Shown piece by piece: positions 15,715 to 24,188 of a stretch of DNA of 43,848 nt (within the stretch, counting starts at the first letter, position 1; each line of letters begins with the position of its first letter). Location of the stretch: positions 1 through 43,848 of the forward strand of contig CANPIM010000026.1 in the NCBI GenBank assembly GCA_947574135.1, in the 5' to 3' direction. The notes under the pieces were generated by a model that saw nothing but the letters and a program-made list of their open reading frames with translations, was not told the origin of the DNA and searched no databases. Source of the stretch: an uncultured Lachnospiraceae bacterium (lineage in GTDB: Bacteria; Bacillota; Clostridia; Lachnospirales; Lachnospiraceae). A program made the position numbers and the translations under genes.

Positions 15715-16982
15715 TTACCTTAATGCTTGTCCTATTTATTGTGCTGATTCTGGCGGGAATTCCCATTGCCTGGGGAACGGGCCTTGCCACAATCCTTTAT
15801 ATTGAGGGAGCCCCCACCATCCCCCTGACCCTGCTGGCCCAGCGGGTGTTTAAGGCCTCGGACAGCTTTTCTTTGCTGGCCATTCCGCTGTTTATGCTTG
15901 CCGGAGAGTTTATGAACGGGGGCGGTATTACCAAGCGGATTGTGGAACTGGCTTCCAAATGGGTAGGACATATTACAGGAAGCCTGGCCCATGTAACCAT
16001 CCTGGCCAGTATGCTTTTTGCCAGCATGTCCGGGTCCTCGGCCGCTTCCGCCGCCTCCATTGGCTCTATGCTGATTCCGACCATGAAGCAAAAGGGCTAT
16101 GACGGGGGCTACGCGGTGGCAGTGACCGCCTGCTCCTCGGTTATGGGACCTATTATTCCTCCCAGCATTGCCTTTGTCATCTATGCTTCTCTGACAGGGG
16201 ACAGCATTAGCGCGCTGTTTATGGGGGGCATTATCCCGGGAATTTTAATGGGACTTTGCCTTATGATCATCTCCTATGTGATTGCCAAGAAGAACCATTA
16301 CCCTGTGGAGGAGAAGGCCAGCTGGGGAGAACGCATAAAGGCCCTTCGGAAATCCATTGCCGCTGTTTTAATGCCTGTTATTATTCTGGGGGGCATTATG
16401 TCCGGCATTTTTACAGCCACAGAGGCGGGATGCATTGGCCTGGTTTACGGGATTATCGTAGGCTTTGTCACAAAGGAGCTGAAAATCAAAAATATTCCAG
16501 GGATTCTGCTGAATGCAGCGAAAACCACGGCGAATATTATGATGATTATGGGAACCTCTCAGGTTTTGGGGTGGATATTGGTTTCTGCCCAGCTGCCCCA
16601 AAAGCTGACGGTGGCCTTTACCTCCATCAGCAATAATCCCACCATTGTATTTTTGTTGATTCTGCTGCTGATTTTGTTCCTGGGCTGCTTTATGGTGGAC
16701 GCAGCCATTATGCCTATTATGACCCCGCTTCTGTTTCCCATTGTAAAGAGCTTTGGGATCAATCCCATTCAGTTTGGCGTGGTGGTAAATATGATGGCTG
16801 TGGCCGGAGGCGTGACGCCCCCTGTGGGAAATCTCTTGTACATATCCAGCGGGATTGCGGATGTGCCGGTGCTGAAGGCCGCTAAGTCTGTGGTTCCCTT
16901 CCTGACGGCGCTGATCATTGCCATGCTGCTGTGCGTATTGATCCCGCCCCTTGTGACCTTTATTCCCTCCCTGGTGGGGTAG
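15711..16982 (+). CDS. dctM: TRAP transporter large permease subunit
   Basis: A 423-residue permease with about 11-12 membrane helices. The conserved SGSSAASAASIGSMLIPTM motif near residue 105 and the GPIIPPSIAFVIYASLTGDSISALFMGG stretch identify the DctM/SiaM subunit, which carries the Na+ and substrate sites. Length is normal (about 425). ATG 15711 overlaps the dctQ stop. The last 25 bp and following bases are repeated 68 bp further on (17027-17062). Without an intact binding protein in cis, transport would need one encoded elsewhere. Confidence 0.93.
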   Translation: MITLMLVLFIVLILAGIPIAWGTGLATILYIEGAPTIPLTLLAQRVFKASDSFSLLAIPLFMLAGEFMNGGGITKRIVELASKWVGHITGSLAHVTILASMLFASMSGSSAASAASIGSMLIPTMKQKGYDGGYAVAVTACSSVMGPIIPPSIAFVIYASLTGDSISALFMGGIIPGILMGLCLMIISYVIAKKNHYPVEEKASWGERIKALRKSIAAVLMPVIILGGIMSGIFTATEAGCIGLVYGIIVGFVTKELKIKNIPGILLNAAKTTANIMMIMGTSQVLGWILVSAQLPQKLTVAFTSISNNPTIVFLLILLLILFLGCFMVDAAIMPIMTPLLFPIVKSFGINPIQFGVVVNMMAVAGGVTPPVGNLLYISSGIADVPVLKAAKSVVPFLTALIIAMLLCVLIPPLVTFIPSLVG

Positions 16983-17062
16983 GACAGGAAGGCAAAAGCG
17001 CTATGGCTTTATAGAGATACAGGCGCTTTATTTCCTCCCTGGTGGGGTAGAACGGGAAGGCA
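16959..17062 (+). repeat. Direct repeat of the dctM 3' end
   Basis: A 36-bp segment at 16959-16994, covering the last codons and stop of dctM and bases beyond, recurs at 17027-17062 with three mismatches. The 68-bp offset includes the stem of a terminator. It looks like a local tandem duplication. Confidence 0.8.
16995..17032 (+). terminator. Probable dctM terminator
   Basis: AAAGCGC (16995-17001) and GCGCTTT (17023-17029) pair around a 21-base loop, with TATTT following. The stem is short and the loop long, so it is moderate. Confidence 0.4.
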
Positions 17063-17109
17063 CGGGACCAGAGCTTCCTGGCAAAACAGGACTGGAAAAT
17101 AAAAAATAG

Positions 17110-17145
17110 ACCCCTTGGCTGCGGCTGACGTATCCAAGGGGTTTT
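17110..17145 (+). terminator. Terminator before the zinc-ribbon gene
   Basis: ACCCCTTGG (17110-17118) and CCAAGGGGT (17134-17142) form a 9-bp stem followed by TTTTG. It closes the TRAP region. Confidence 0.7.
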
Positions 17146-17154
17146 GTCATGTGG

Positions 17155-17183
17155 TTGCGTTTTCCGGTCCCCCGTGTTAGAAT
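17155..17183 (+). promoter_or_regulatory. Promoter of zinc-ribbon membrane protein
   Basis: TTGCGT (17155-17160) and TAGAAT (17178-17183) are spaced by 17 bp, about 40 bp before ATG 17224. Confidence 0.5.
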
Positions 17184-17223
17184 AGAGCTATACTTTTTTA
17201 TGAGGGAAAGAGAGGATAAACCA

Positions 17224-17781
17224 ATGAAGAGATTTTGCACAAACTGTGGCAAGGAGCTGGGAGAGCAGGAGATTTTTTGTACGGAATGTGGTACGAAATC
17301 CGATCTGCCTCTGTCTGCAGGGGGGACTTCCAAGGGCATCAGCGGAATATCTGTGGGAGGAAGCGCAGTCAACAAGGGAGAGGCATCCGGCAATTTGGGG
17401 ATTAAGATAGGAATTATTGTGGCCAGCGCTCTTGTGATTCTGTCGGCGATTCTGCCCTTTGTGTCGGTCAGCGCTTTTGGGCAGTCCATGTCCATGTCAC
17501 TCCTGTTGGCGGACGGGGAGCTGGGAGAGGGCGTTTTTCTCATTATTTTTGGTACTCTGGGCATTATCTTTGGAGCCTTGCGCATTAAGATTGGCGCGCT
17601 GGTGGCCGGCATTCTGTCCTTTATTCTGTGCTGCTATGAGATGTATAACATGGCGATTATCTATGAGGAGCTGGGAGGCCTTTCCGGACTGATAAGCAGA
17701 GGAGCCGGCTTTTACCTGCTCATCCTTTCTTCCATTGCTCTCCTGGTTTTGAGCATTCTCAATTTTGTTTTTAAGAAATAG
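17224..17781 (+). CDS. Zinc-ribbon membrane protein of unknown function
   Basis: A 185-residue protein with an N-terminal zinc ribbon (C5, C8, C19, C22 in FCTNCGKELGEQEIFCTECG), a glycine/serine-rich linker, and three or four hydrophobic helices (about 60-82, 98-112, 115-140, 160-182). Such proteins are common in Firmicutes and have no settled role. A longer reading from 17149 exists, but ATG 17224 has AGAGGAT upstream and begins the ribbon. It has its own promoter and stands between the TRAP region and uridine phosphorylase. Confidence 0.8.
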   Translation: MKRFCTNCGKELGEQEIFCTECGTKSDLPLSAGGTSKGISGISVGGSAVNKGEASGNLGIKIGIIVASALVILSAILPFVSVSAFGQSMSMSLLLADGELGEGVFLIIFGTLGIIFGALRIKIGALVAGILSFILCCYEMYNMAIIYEELGGLSGLISRGAGFYLLILSSIALLVLSILNFVFKK

Positions 17782-17852
17782 GCTTAAGGCACAGAAGGGA
17801 CATGGAGCGTTTGCCGGGCTGCACGGGAAAATAAAATACAGGAGGAAACCAT

Positions 17853-18632
17853 ATGAAGTATGCAAGCGAGGGCTATGAATATCATGTAAATATGAAAAAA
17901 GGCGATGTGGGACAGTATATGATTTTACCTGGAGATCCCAAGCGCTGCGCAAAGATAGCGGCCTTTTTTGACGATCCGGTGCTGGTGGCGGACTCCAGAG
18001 AATATGTGACCTACACCGGGTACCTGAATGGAGAAAAGGTTTCCGTGACCTCCACGGGAATCGGCGGACCCAGCGCTGCCATTGCCATGGAGGAGCTGGT
18101 AAATATTGGGGCCCATACCTTTATCCGTGTGGGCACCTGCGGGGCTATGCAGCCAGAGATCCTGGGAGGAGATCTGGTGATTGCCACGGGAGCTGTCCGC
18201 AATGAGGGGACCAGCCGGGAGTATGCGCCTATTGAGTATCCGGCTGTGGCGGACATTGATATTGTAAACGCACTGAGGGAAAGTGCCCGGAGGCTGGGCT
18301 ATCCCTTCCACGTGGGTGTGGCCCAGTGCAAGGACTCCTTCTATGGACAGCACAGTCCGGAGACCAAGCCCGTGTCCTATGAGCTCCTGGATAAGTGGGA
18401 GGCCTGGAAGCGCATGGGTTGTCTGGCCTCGGAGATGGAATCGGCAGCGTTGTTTACAGTAGCGGCTTACCGGAGAGTGCGATGTGGCTCCATTTTCCTG
18501 TGCGTGGCCAATCAGGAGAGGGAAAAGCTGGGGCTTGAGAATCCCGTGGTCCATGACACGGAGATGGCGGTTAAAACAGCCATTGAGGCCATGAAGGCTC
18601 TGATTGCCCGGGACCGGGAAAACGGGAAGTAA
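17853..18632 (+). CDS. udp: Uridine phosphorylase
   Basis: A 259-residue nucleoside phosphorylase of the NP-I family that cleaves uridine with phosphate to uracil and ribose-1-phosphate. Phosphate-binding PGDPKR (about 26-31) and the loop RVGTCGAMQ, plus the ribose/base motif [11 protein letters not shown] near residue 198, are present. The Udp-type insert [12 protein letters not shown] supports uridine over purine nucleosides. ATG 17853 follows ACAGGAGGAAAC. It lies upstream of spmB with a 128-bp gap. Confidence 0.88.
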   Translation: MKYASEGYEYHVNMKKGDVGQYMILPGDPKRCAKIAAFFDDPVLVADSREYVTYTGYLNGEKVSVTSTGIGGPSAAIAMEELVNIGAHTFIRVGTCGAMQPEILGGDLVIATGAVRNEGTSREYAPIEYPAVADIDIVNALRESARRLGYPFHVGVAQCKDSFYGQHSPETKPVSYELLDKWEAWKRMGCLASEMESAALFTVAAYRRVRCGSIFLCVANQEREKLGLENPVVHDTEMAVKTAIEAMKALIARDRENGK

Positions 18633-18760
18633 ACGGTTGGGCTTCAGCTGTCTTGGAGTTTTTTGATGTTTTTCCAAATTTTGGAAAAAGAGGGCGCAGG
18701 AAGAGATAATGAGAGATTCCTCCACATATATTTAGAGAAATGACAGTATGCGGAGGAGCT

Positions 18761-19303
18761 ATGAACAGAGCCTTTGACTTCTTGCTGTATCTTTCTGATG
18801 CCATTGTGCCGCTTTTGATCTTTCTGATCGTAGCCTGGGGGCTGGCGGCTAAAATTCAGATATATGATGATTTTGTAAAGGGTGCCAAGGATGGATTTCT
18901 CACGGTGATTAAGATTATGCCCACTTTGATTGGGCTTATGGTAGGCGTGGGAATCCTCCGGGCCTCCGGCTTTCTGGATTTTCTTTCTGCGCTTCTGTGC
19001 GGTTTTACGGATCGGCTTCATTTTCCCTCGGAGCTGGTTCCCCTGACCGTTGTGCGCTTGTTCTCCTCCTCGGCCGCCACCGGGCTGGCCCTGGATCTCT
19101 TTAAGCAATATGGGACAGATTCCCGAATTGGTCTTTTAGCTTCCCTGATGATGAGCTGTACGGAAACCGTGTTCTATACCATGAGTGTGTATTTCATGAC
19201 GGCAAAGGTTCGGAAAACCCGCTATACCCTGGCAGGTTCCCTGATTGCCACGGCGGCCGGAATTGTGGCCAGCATGGTTTTGGCGGGCATGCTTACCGGC
19301 TGA
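18761..19303 (+). CDS. spmB: Spore maturation protein B (nucleoside-recognition Gate domain)
   Basis: A 180-residue membrane protein matching SpmB. The segments YDDFVKGAKDGFLTVIKIMPTLIGLMVGVGILRASG and ELVPLTVVRLFSSSAATGLALDLFKQYGTDS, and the ending with SCTETVFYTMSVYF, are family features. In Bacillus it acts with SpmA in spore dehydration and is normally the next gene. Here it is 8.6 kb away. I chose ATG 18761, preceded by CGGAGGAGCT, over an upstream start at 18740 that lacks a ribosome site. It lies 17 bp before a germination-type lysin, so a sporulation role for both is consistent. Confidence 0.88.
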   Translation: MNRAFDFLLYLSDAIVPLLIFLIVAWGLAAKIQIYDDFVKGAKDGFLTVIKIMPTLIGLMVGVGILRASGFLDFLSALLCGFTDRLHFPSELVPLTVVRLFSSSAATGLALDLFKQYGTDSRIGLLASLMMSCTETVFYTMSVYFMTAKVRKTRYTLAGSLIATAAGIVASMVLAGMLTG

Positions 19304-19320
19304 AGGAGGAAGGTGGTAAT

Positions 19321-20601
19321 ATGATCATACATTTGGTAAAGCCGGGAGAAACGGCGGCTTCCATTGCAGAGCAATATGGAGTGTCGGCCCAACGGCTGAT
19401 TTATGATAACCAGCTCCAGGACCAGCCGGATCTGGCAGCAGGCCAGGCGCTTTTGGTGCTGATTCCCCGGATCGTTCATATGGTAAGTCGGGGGGAAACT
19501 CTTGAAGAGCTGGGCGAACGATATGGCACCACGGTTCTGAATCTGGTGCGAAACAATCCCTTTTTGCTTCATCAGAGAAATCTGCGGGCGGGAGAAGCCA
19601 TTGTGGTGTCCTATGGGGAGGAACCCCTGGGAAGGCTAAGGGTGTCCGGCTATGCGTATCCCTTTATAGAGCCGGATATTTTGCAGGAGGCACTGTTATA
19701 TTTGGATGAGCTGCTGGTTTTTTCCTATGGATTTACCTTTACGGGAGAGCTGGTACCGCCCCGGACAAATGAGGAGTGGATGCTCAGGGAGGCCGGCCGG
19801 TTTGGGGTGGATCCCATTTTGGTGCTGACGCCCTTTGCGGAGCCGGATGTGTTCAATAACCGGCTGGTGAAGGCTGTGGTGGAGGATACCTGGATGCAGC
19901 AAAGGCTGATTCAGAATCTTCTTGACCAGGTGCAAAAAATGGGCTACGCTGGAGTGGACGTGGATTTTGAGTATGTGCTGCCGGAAAATCGGGTAGACTA
20001 TGCAAGCTTTGTGGGAAATCTGCGCCAGGTGATGGAAGCTTATGGATACAGGGTGACAGTGGCTTTGGCGCCAAAGACCAGCAAGGACCAGCGGGGGCTT
20101 TTGTATGAGGGAGTGGACTACAAGCTTTTGGGGCAGAATGCGGATGGGGTGTTTTTGATGACATACGAGTGGGGGCATACTTACGGGCCGCCTATGGCCG
20201 TGGCGCCTCTAAATAAGGTCAACCAGGTGGTTTCCTATGCCCTGACGGAGATTCCCAGGGAAAAGATCCTAATGGGAATCCCCAATTATGCCTATGACTG
20301 GCCTCTGCCCTATGTGCGGGATGTGACTGTGGCCGAGAATATCAGCAATGTGGAGGCACCGCGGATTGCAGGCCGGTATGGAGCGGAAATTCAGTATGAT
20401 GAGACGGCACAGACGCCCCATTTTACTTACTGGCAGGGAAGCAACCAGCATGTGGTATGGTTTGAGGATGTGAGAAGCATCCGGGCGAAGCTTGGGCTGG
20501 CCCTGGGACATGGGCTTAAGGGAATCGGTTATTGGAGCCTGATGAAGCCCTTCCGGGTGAATTGGCTTCTTCTCAATGTCTTGATAAGACTGCGGGAGTA
20601 G
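19321..20601 (+). CDS. LysM-GH18 spore cortex lysin (SleL/YaaH-like)
   Basis: A 426-residue protein with two LysM repeats (about 1-45 and 49-95) and a glycoside hydrolase 18 barrel (about 103-426). The catalytic glutamate is in GVDVDFEYV, the DxxDxE motif of GH18. SleL/YaaH of Bacillus is a cortical-fragment N-acetylglucosaminidase used in germination. No signal peptide is visible, as in that family. ATG 19321 follows AAGGAGGAAGG, and it is close behind spmB, so the two may be co-transcribed. Confidence 0.9.
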   Translation: MIIHLVKPGETAASIAEQYGVSAQRLIYDNQLQDQPDLAAGQALLVLIPRIVHMVSRGETLEELGERYGTTVLNLVRNNPFLLHQRNLRAGEAIVVSYGEEPLGRLRVSGYAYPFIEPDILQEALLYLDELLVFSYGFTFTGELVPPRTNEEWMLREAGRFGVDPILVLTPFAEPDVFNNRLVKAVVEDTWMQQRLIQNLLDQVQKMGYAGVDVDFEYVLPENRVDYASFVGNLRQVMEAYGYRVTVALAPKTSKDQRGLLYEGVDYKLLGQNADGVFLMTYEWGHTYGPPMAVAPLNKVNQVVSYALTEIPREKILMGIPNYAYDWPLPYVRDVTVAENISNVEAPRIAGRYGAEIQYDETAQTPHFTYWQGSNQHVVWFEDVRSIRAKLGLALGHGLKGIGYWSLMKPFRVNWLLLNVLIRLRE

Positions 20602-20666
20602 GGGTACATAGAGAAAGGGACCGACATAGCCGGAGACTTAGATACAGATATAAAAGAGGAACATAC

Positions 20667-22517
20667 ATGGATAAATATGAGATACTAAAGACCTATTTTG
20701 GATATGACAGCTTTCGGGACGGCCAGGAGGAGCTGATAGACAGCCTGCTAAGGGGCCGGGATGTGCTGGGGGTAATGCCCACCGGAGCGGGGAAGTCCCT
20801 GTGCTATCAGGTGCCGGCCCTGCTCATGGAGGGCATCACGCTGGTGATTTCTCCCCTCATTTCCCTGATGAAGGATCAGGTGCGGGCGTTAAACAGCGCG
20901 GGCATTCATGCGGCCTATCTAAATAGCTCTCTCACCCCGGGACAATATAGGAAGGCCCTGGACTATGCCAGAATGGGTCGCTATCCCATTATCTATGTGG
21001 CGCCGGAGCGGCTGACCACAGAGGAGTTTCTGGATTTTGCCAGAAATGCTCCCATTTCCATGATTTCTGTGGATGAGGCCCACTGTGTCTCCCAGTGGGG
21101 ACAGGATTTCCGGCCCAGCTACCTGAAAATTGCCCGGTTTATTGATAAGCTTCCCAGGCGGCCGGTGCTGGGCGCCTTTACGGCCACAGCCACCCGGGAG
21201 GTGCAGGATGATATTGTGCGCATGCTGGAGCTTCAGAGCCCCAGGGTGCTCACCGCCGGCTTTAACAGGCCCAATCTCTATTTCTCCGTACAGACTCCAA
21301 GGGATCGGTACGCTGTGGTAAAAAATTACCTGCAAACCCACCAGGAGGAGAGCGGGATTATTTATTGTCTCACCAGAAAGACCGTGGAGGAGGTTTGTGA
21401 GCGTCTGCGGGAGGATGGCTTTTTGGCTACCCGGTATCATGCGGGGCTAAAAGATGAGGAGCGGCAGAGGAATCAGGATGATTTTATCTATGACAGAAGT
21501 CCTGTGATGGTGGCCACCAACGCCTTTGGCATGGGAATCGACAAGTCCAATGTGCGCTTTGTGATTCATTACCAGATGCCTAAAAATATGGAGAGCTATT
21601 ACCAGGAGGCGGGAAGAGCCGGCCGGGACGGAGAGCCGGCGGAGTGTATCCTGCTGTATGGAGGCCAGGATGTGATTACCAATCAGTTTTTTATTGAGCA
21701 TGGCCAGGACAATGAAGAGCTGGATGCAGTATCCCGGGCCCTTGTCCAGGAGCAGGATCGGGAGCGGCTGAAGAAAATGACCTTTTACTGCTTTACGAAC
21801 GAGTGCCTGCGGGAATATATTCTCCGGTACTTTGGGGAATACGGGGAAGGCTACTGCGGAAATTGTCTGAATTGTTTGACACAATTTGAGACCGTGGACG
21901 TGACGGAGATAGCCAGGTCCCTCATAGATTGTGTCCGCAGCTGTGGACAGCGGTATGGGATCAACGTGCTGATTGACACGATCCACGGGGCCAGGACGGC
22001 AAAAATCCGCCAATATCGAATGAACGAAAATCCCCAGTACGGGGCCTGGAGCAAGGAACCGGCATACCGGTTACGACAGATATTGAACTATCTGCTCTTA
22101 AAGGGGTATTTGCAGACCACCAATGACGAATACTTCCTTGTGAAGCTTACGGAAAAAAGCCGCGGAGGCCTTGCGGGGGAGGAGAGGCTTCTCATGAAGC
22201 TTGCCAGAGAGCAGGAGCAGCTGCCCAAAGAAAAGAGAAGCAGGAAGAGAAAGGGAAAGGCGGCTGCGGGACTGTCCGGGGTGGAGTTTACGGAGGAGGC
22301 GCAGAGGCTTTTTGACAAGCTTCGGGCGCTTCGGACAGAAATTGCCCGGGAGGAGCAGGTGCCTCCCTATATTGTATTTTCGGACAAGACCCTGGTGCTT
22401 ATGAGTGTGCAAAGACCTAAAAATAAGAAAGAGATGCTGGCCGTGTCCGGGGTAGGGGCCTTTAAGTATGAGAAATATGGGGAACGATTTTTGAAGTGTC
22501 TGGAGAAAAATGGGTAA
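20667..22517 (+). CDS. recQ: ATP-dependent DNA helicase RecQ
   Basis: A 616-residue superfamily 2 helicase. The core starts with the Q/aromatic stretch YFGYDSFRDGQEELI, Walker A MPTGAGKSLCYQ, DEAHCVSQWGQDFRP (motif II plus aromatic loop), and the motif VI QEAGRAGRDG. A zinc cluster with Cys residues (CFTNECLREYILRYFGEY, CGNCLNC) and an RQC-type wing follow, and a C-terminal HRDC domain (about 555-616). It unwinds recombination intermediates. A longer frame from 20532 overlaps the lysin gene; ATG 20667 after AAGAGGA starts the conserved sequence. Confidence 0.95.
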   Translation: MDKYEILKTYFGYDSFRDGQEELIDSLLRGRDVLGVMPTGAGKSLCYQVPALLMEGITLVISPLISLMKDQVRALNSAGIHAAYLNSSLTPGQYRKALDYARMGRYPIIYVAPERLTTEEFLDFARNAPISMISVDEAHCVSQWGQDFRPSYLKIARFIDKLPRRPVLGAFTATATREVQDDIVRMLELQSPRVLTAGFNRPNLYFSVQTPRDRYAVVKNYLQTHQEESGIIYCLTRKTVEEVCERLREDGFLATRYHAGLKDEERQRNQDDFIYDRSPVMVATNAFGMGIDKSNVRFVIHYQMPKNMESYYQEAGRAGRDGEPAECILLYGGQDVITNQFFIEHGQDNEELDAVSRALVQEQDRERLKKMTFYCFTNECLREYILRYFGEYGEGYCGNCLNCLTQFETVDVTEIARSLIDCVRSCGQRYGINVLIDTIHGARTAKIRQYRMNENPQYGAWSKEPAYRLRQILNYLLLKGYLQTTNDEYFLVKLTEKSRGGLAGEERLLMKLAREQEQLPKEKRSRKRKGKAAAGLSGVEFTEEAQRLFDKLRALRTEIAREEQVPPYIVFSDKTLVLMSVQRPKNKKEMLAVSGVGAFKYEKYGERFLKCLEKNG

Positions 22518-22581
22518 ATGAAGCCAGAAGAATTGTTTTTGCAAAGGAATTGCTTTTGTGATCCTCATAGAGCAATAAAAA

Positions 22582-22609
22582 ATTCCCTGCCTGTTACCAG
22601 ACAAGGAAT
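22582..22609. terminator. Terminator between recQ and tRNA-Ala
   Basis: ATTCCCTGCCTG and CAGACAAGGAAT pair around TTAC. On the minus strand it ends in TTTTTTA, so it serves tRNA-Ala. Confidence 0.6.
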
Positions 22610-22617
22610 CCTCTCTA

Positions 22618-22690
22618 TGGAGCATACGGGATTCGAACCCGTGACCTCCACACTGCCAGTGTGGCGCGCTCCCAGCTGCGCTAATGCCCC
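22618..22690 (-). tRNA. tRNA-Ala(GGC)
   Basis: A complete 73-nt tRNA on the minus strand. The acceptor stem GGGGCAT pairs with ATGCTCC with one G-U pair, the anticodon arm is CCACA-CTGGCAG-TGTGG with anticodon GGC, and the T arm is ACGGG-TTCGAAT-CCCGT. The discriminator is A. CCA is not encoded. Confidence 0.93.
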
Positions 22691-22814
22691 AGTGCTGTTA
22701 TTATAATATAAATTGGACCAGAGTGCAAGAAAAATTTTTATTTCTTTTCAATTTTTTCAGAGACTATTTTCAGGGCCTGTATGAATCTATTTTGAAGGAG
22801 GAAAGGAGAAGCTT

Positions 22815-23711
22815 ATGGAAATCCCCCAGGTGCCAGCCAAAACCATTGTGACCCGCACCAAAAATCCCGGGGCCTGGTTTGGCATTGACTATAATATGAA
22901 TATTTACCGGGGATGCTGTCATGGCTGTATTTACTGTGACAGCAGGAGCAGCTGCTATGGCATTCAGGATTTCGATCAGGTGTCCGTGAAGGAGCGGGCC
23001 TTGGAGCTTATCCGGGACGATCTGCGGCGGAAAACCCGTACCGGCGTGGTGGGCACCGGGGCCATGAGCGATCCCTACAATCCCTATGAAAAGACGTTGC
23101 AGTATACTCGCCATGCCCTGGAGCTTATCAGTGCCTTTGGCTTTGGAGTGGCCATTGCCACAAAAAGCGCCCTTATTACCCGGGATATGGATGTGCTTAG
23201 GGAGATCCAAGAGCATTCCCCTGTGCTCTGTAAAATCACCATCACCACCTGCGACGATGCTCTGAGCCGAAAGGTGGAGCCCCATGTAAATCCTTCCTCC
23301 AGCCGTTTTGAGGCTCTGTCCCGGCTTTCCAAGGAAGGGATTTTTGCCGGAATCCTGCTGATGCCGGTGCTGCCCTTTCTGGAGGATACCCCGGAGAATA
23401 TTCTGGGAATTGTGAAAAGAGCCAAGGAATGCGGGGCCAAATTTATCTATCCGGCTCTGGGAGTAACTCTGCGGGATAATCAGAGAGAATGGTATTACCA
23501 CAAGCTGGAGGAGATTTTTCCCGGGGAACAGCTGCCGGAGCGCTATCGAAGGCGGTTTGGGACCTATTATGAGTGCCGGGCCAGAAATTGGAGCAAATTA
23601 TGGAAAATTTTTACAGAAGCGTGCCAGAGGGAAGGGATTCTCTATGAGATGCCGGATATTATTCACAGCTATCGGAAGCCATACGAATATACCCAGCTGC
23701 GCTTGTTTTGA
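22815..23711 (+). CDS. SPL-family radical SAM protein
   Basis: A 298-residue radical SAM protein. The cluster motif C34-x3-C38-x2-C41 (CCHGCIYC) binds the 4Fe-4S that splits S-adenosylmethionine. GTGAMSDPYNPYEKT and the helix after it are typical of the SplB-related subgroup that includes spore photoproduct lyase. It lacks the N-terminal region of true SplB (about 340 residues), so photolyase activity is not established. The function is probably nucleic-acid related, as inference. ATG 22815 follows GAAGGAGGAAAGGAG. It stands alone, with a MarR regulator following. Confidence 0.82.
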   Translation: MEIPQVPAKTIVTRTKNPGAWFGIDYNMNIYRGCCHGCIYCDSRSSCYGIQDFDQVSVKERALELIRDDLRRKTRTGVVGTGAMSDPYNPYEKTLQYTRHALELISAFGFGVAIATKSALITRDMDVLREIQEHSPVLCKITITTCDDALSRKVEPHVNPSSSRFEALSRLSKEGIFAGILLMPVLPFLEDTPENILGIVKRAKECGAKFIYPALGVTLRDNQREWYYHKLEEIFPGEQLPERYRRRFGTYYECRARNWSKLWKIFTEACQREGILYEMPDIIHSYRKPYEYTQLRLF

Positions 23712-23753
23712 GGGGAAAAGTGGTGTATACTGTTAAAAAAAGGGGGGAGGTCC

Positions 23754-24188
23754 ATGGATCGCTATCAGACCATCAACGATGTGCTGGTCACATTATTTAA
23801 TGATATTCTGGATATTGAGGAAAAGGCATTAATTACCGAGGAGTTTAAGGATATTTCCATCAATGACATGCATGTAATCGAGGCGGTGGGCCTTAGGGAG
23901 CCCAAAAATATGTCCACGGTGGCCAAGGCGCTCTCGGTGACGGTAGGCACGCTGACCATTGCGGTGAACAGTCTGGTAAAAAAGGGCTATGTGGAGCGGG
24001 TGCGCAGTGTGGAGGACCGGCGGGTGGTCCTGTTGTCTCTCACGGAAAAGGGACGCAGAGCCCATGCCCACCACCAGCAATTCCATGAGAATATGGTTCG
24101 TTCGGTAACCGGCCGGTTGCAGAATGAGGAGCTGGAGGTATTGGTGAAGGCTCTGCGCTGTTTGGAGGATTATTTTCGTTCTGTTTAG
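23754..24188 (+). CDS. MarR family transcriptional regulator (FabT-like)
   Basis: A 144-residue winged-helix protein. The recognition helices read DISINDMHVIEAVG and KNMSTVAKALSVTVGTLTIAVNSLVKKGYVER, with a wing SVEDRRVVLLSLTEKG. These sequences resemble FabT, the fatty acid synthesis repressor of Firmicutes, but no fab gene follows in this window, so the target is unknown. ATG 23754 follows GGGGGGAGG. Its stop codon overlaps that of the convergent DUF885 gene. Confidence 0.85.
   Translation: MDRYQTINDVLVTLFNDILDIEEKALITEEFKDISINDMHVIEAVGLREPKNMSTVAKALSVTVGTLTIAVNSLVKKGYVERVRSVEDRRVVLLSLTEKGRRAHAHHQQFHENMVRSVTGRLQNEELEVLVKALRCLEDYFRSV

Noticed and set aside
20532..20666. N-terminal extension of RecQ
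   Set aside because: It overlaps the end of the lysin gene, has no ribosome site, and the RecQ similarity begins at the ATG at 20667.
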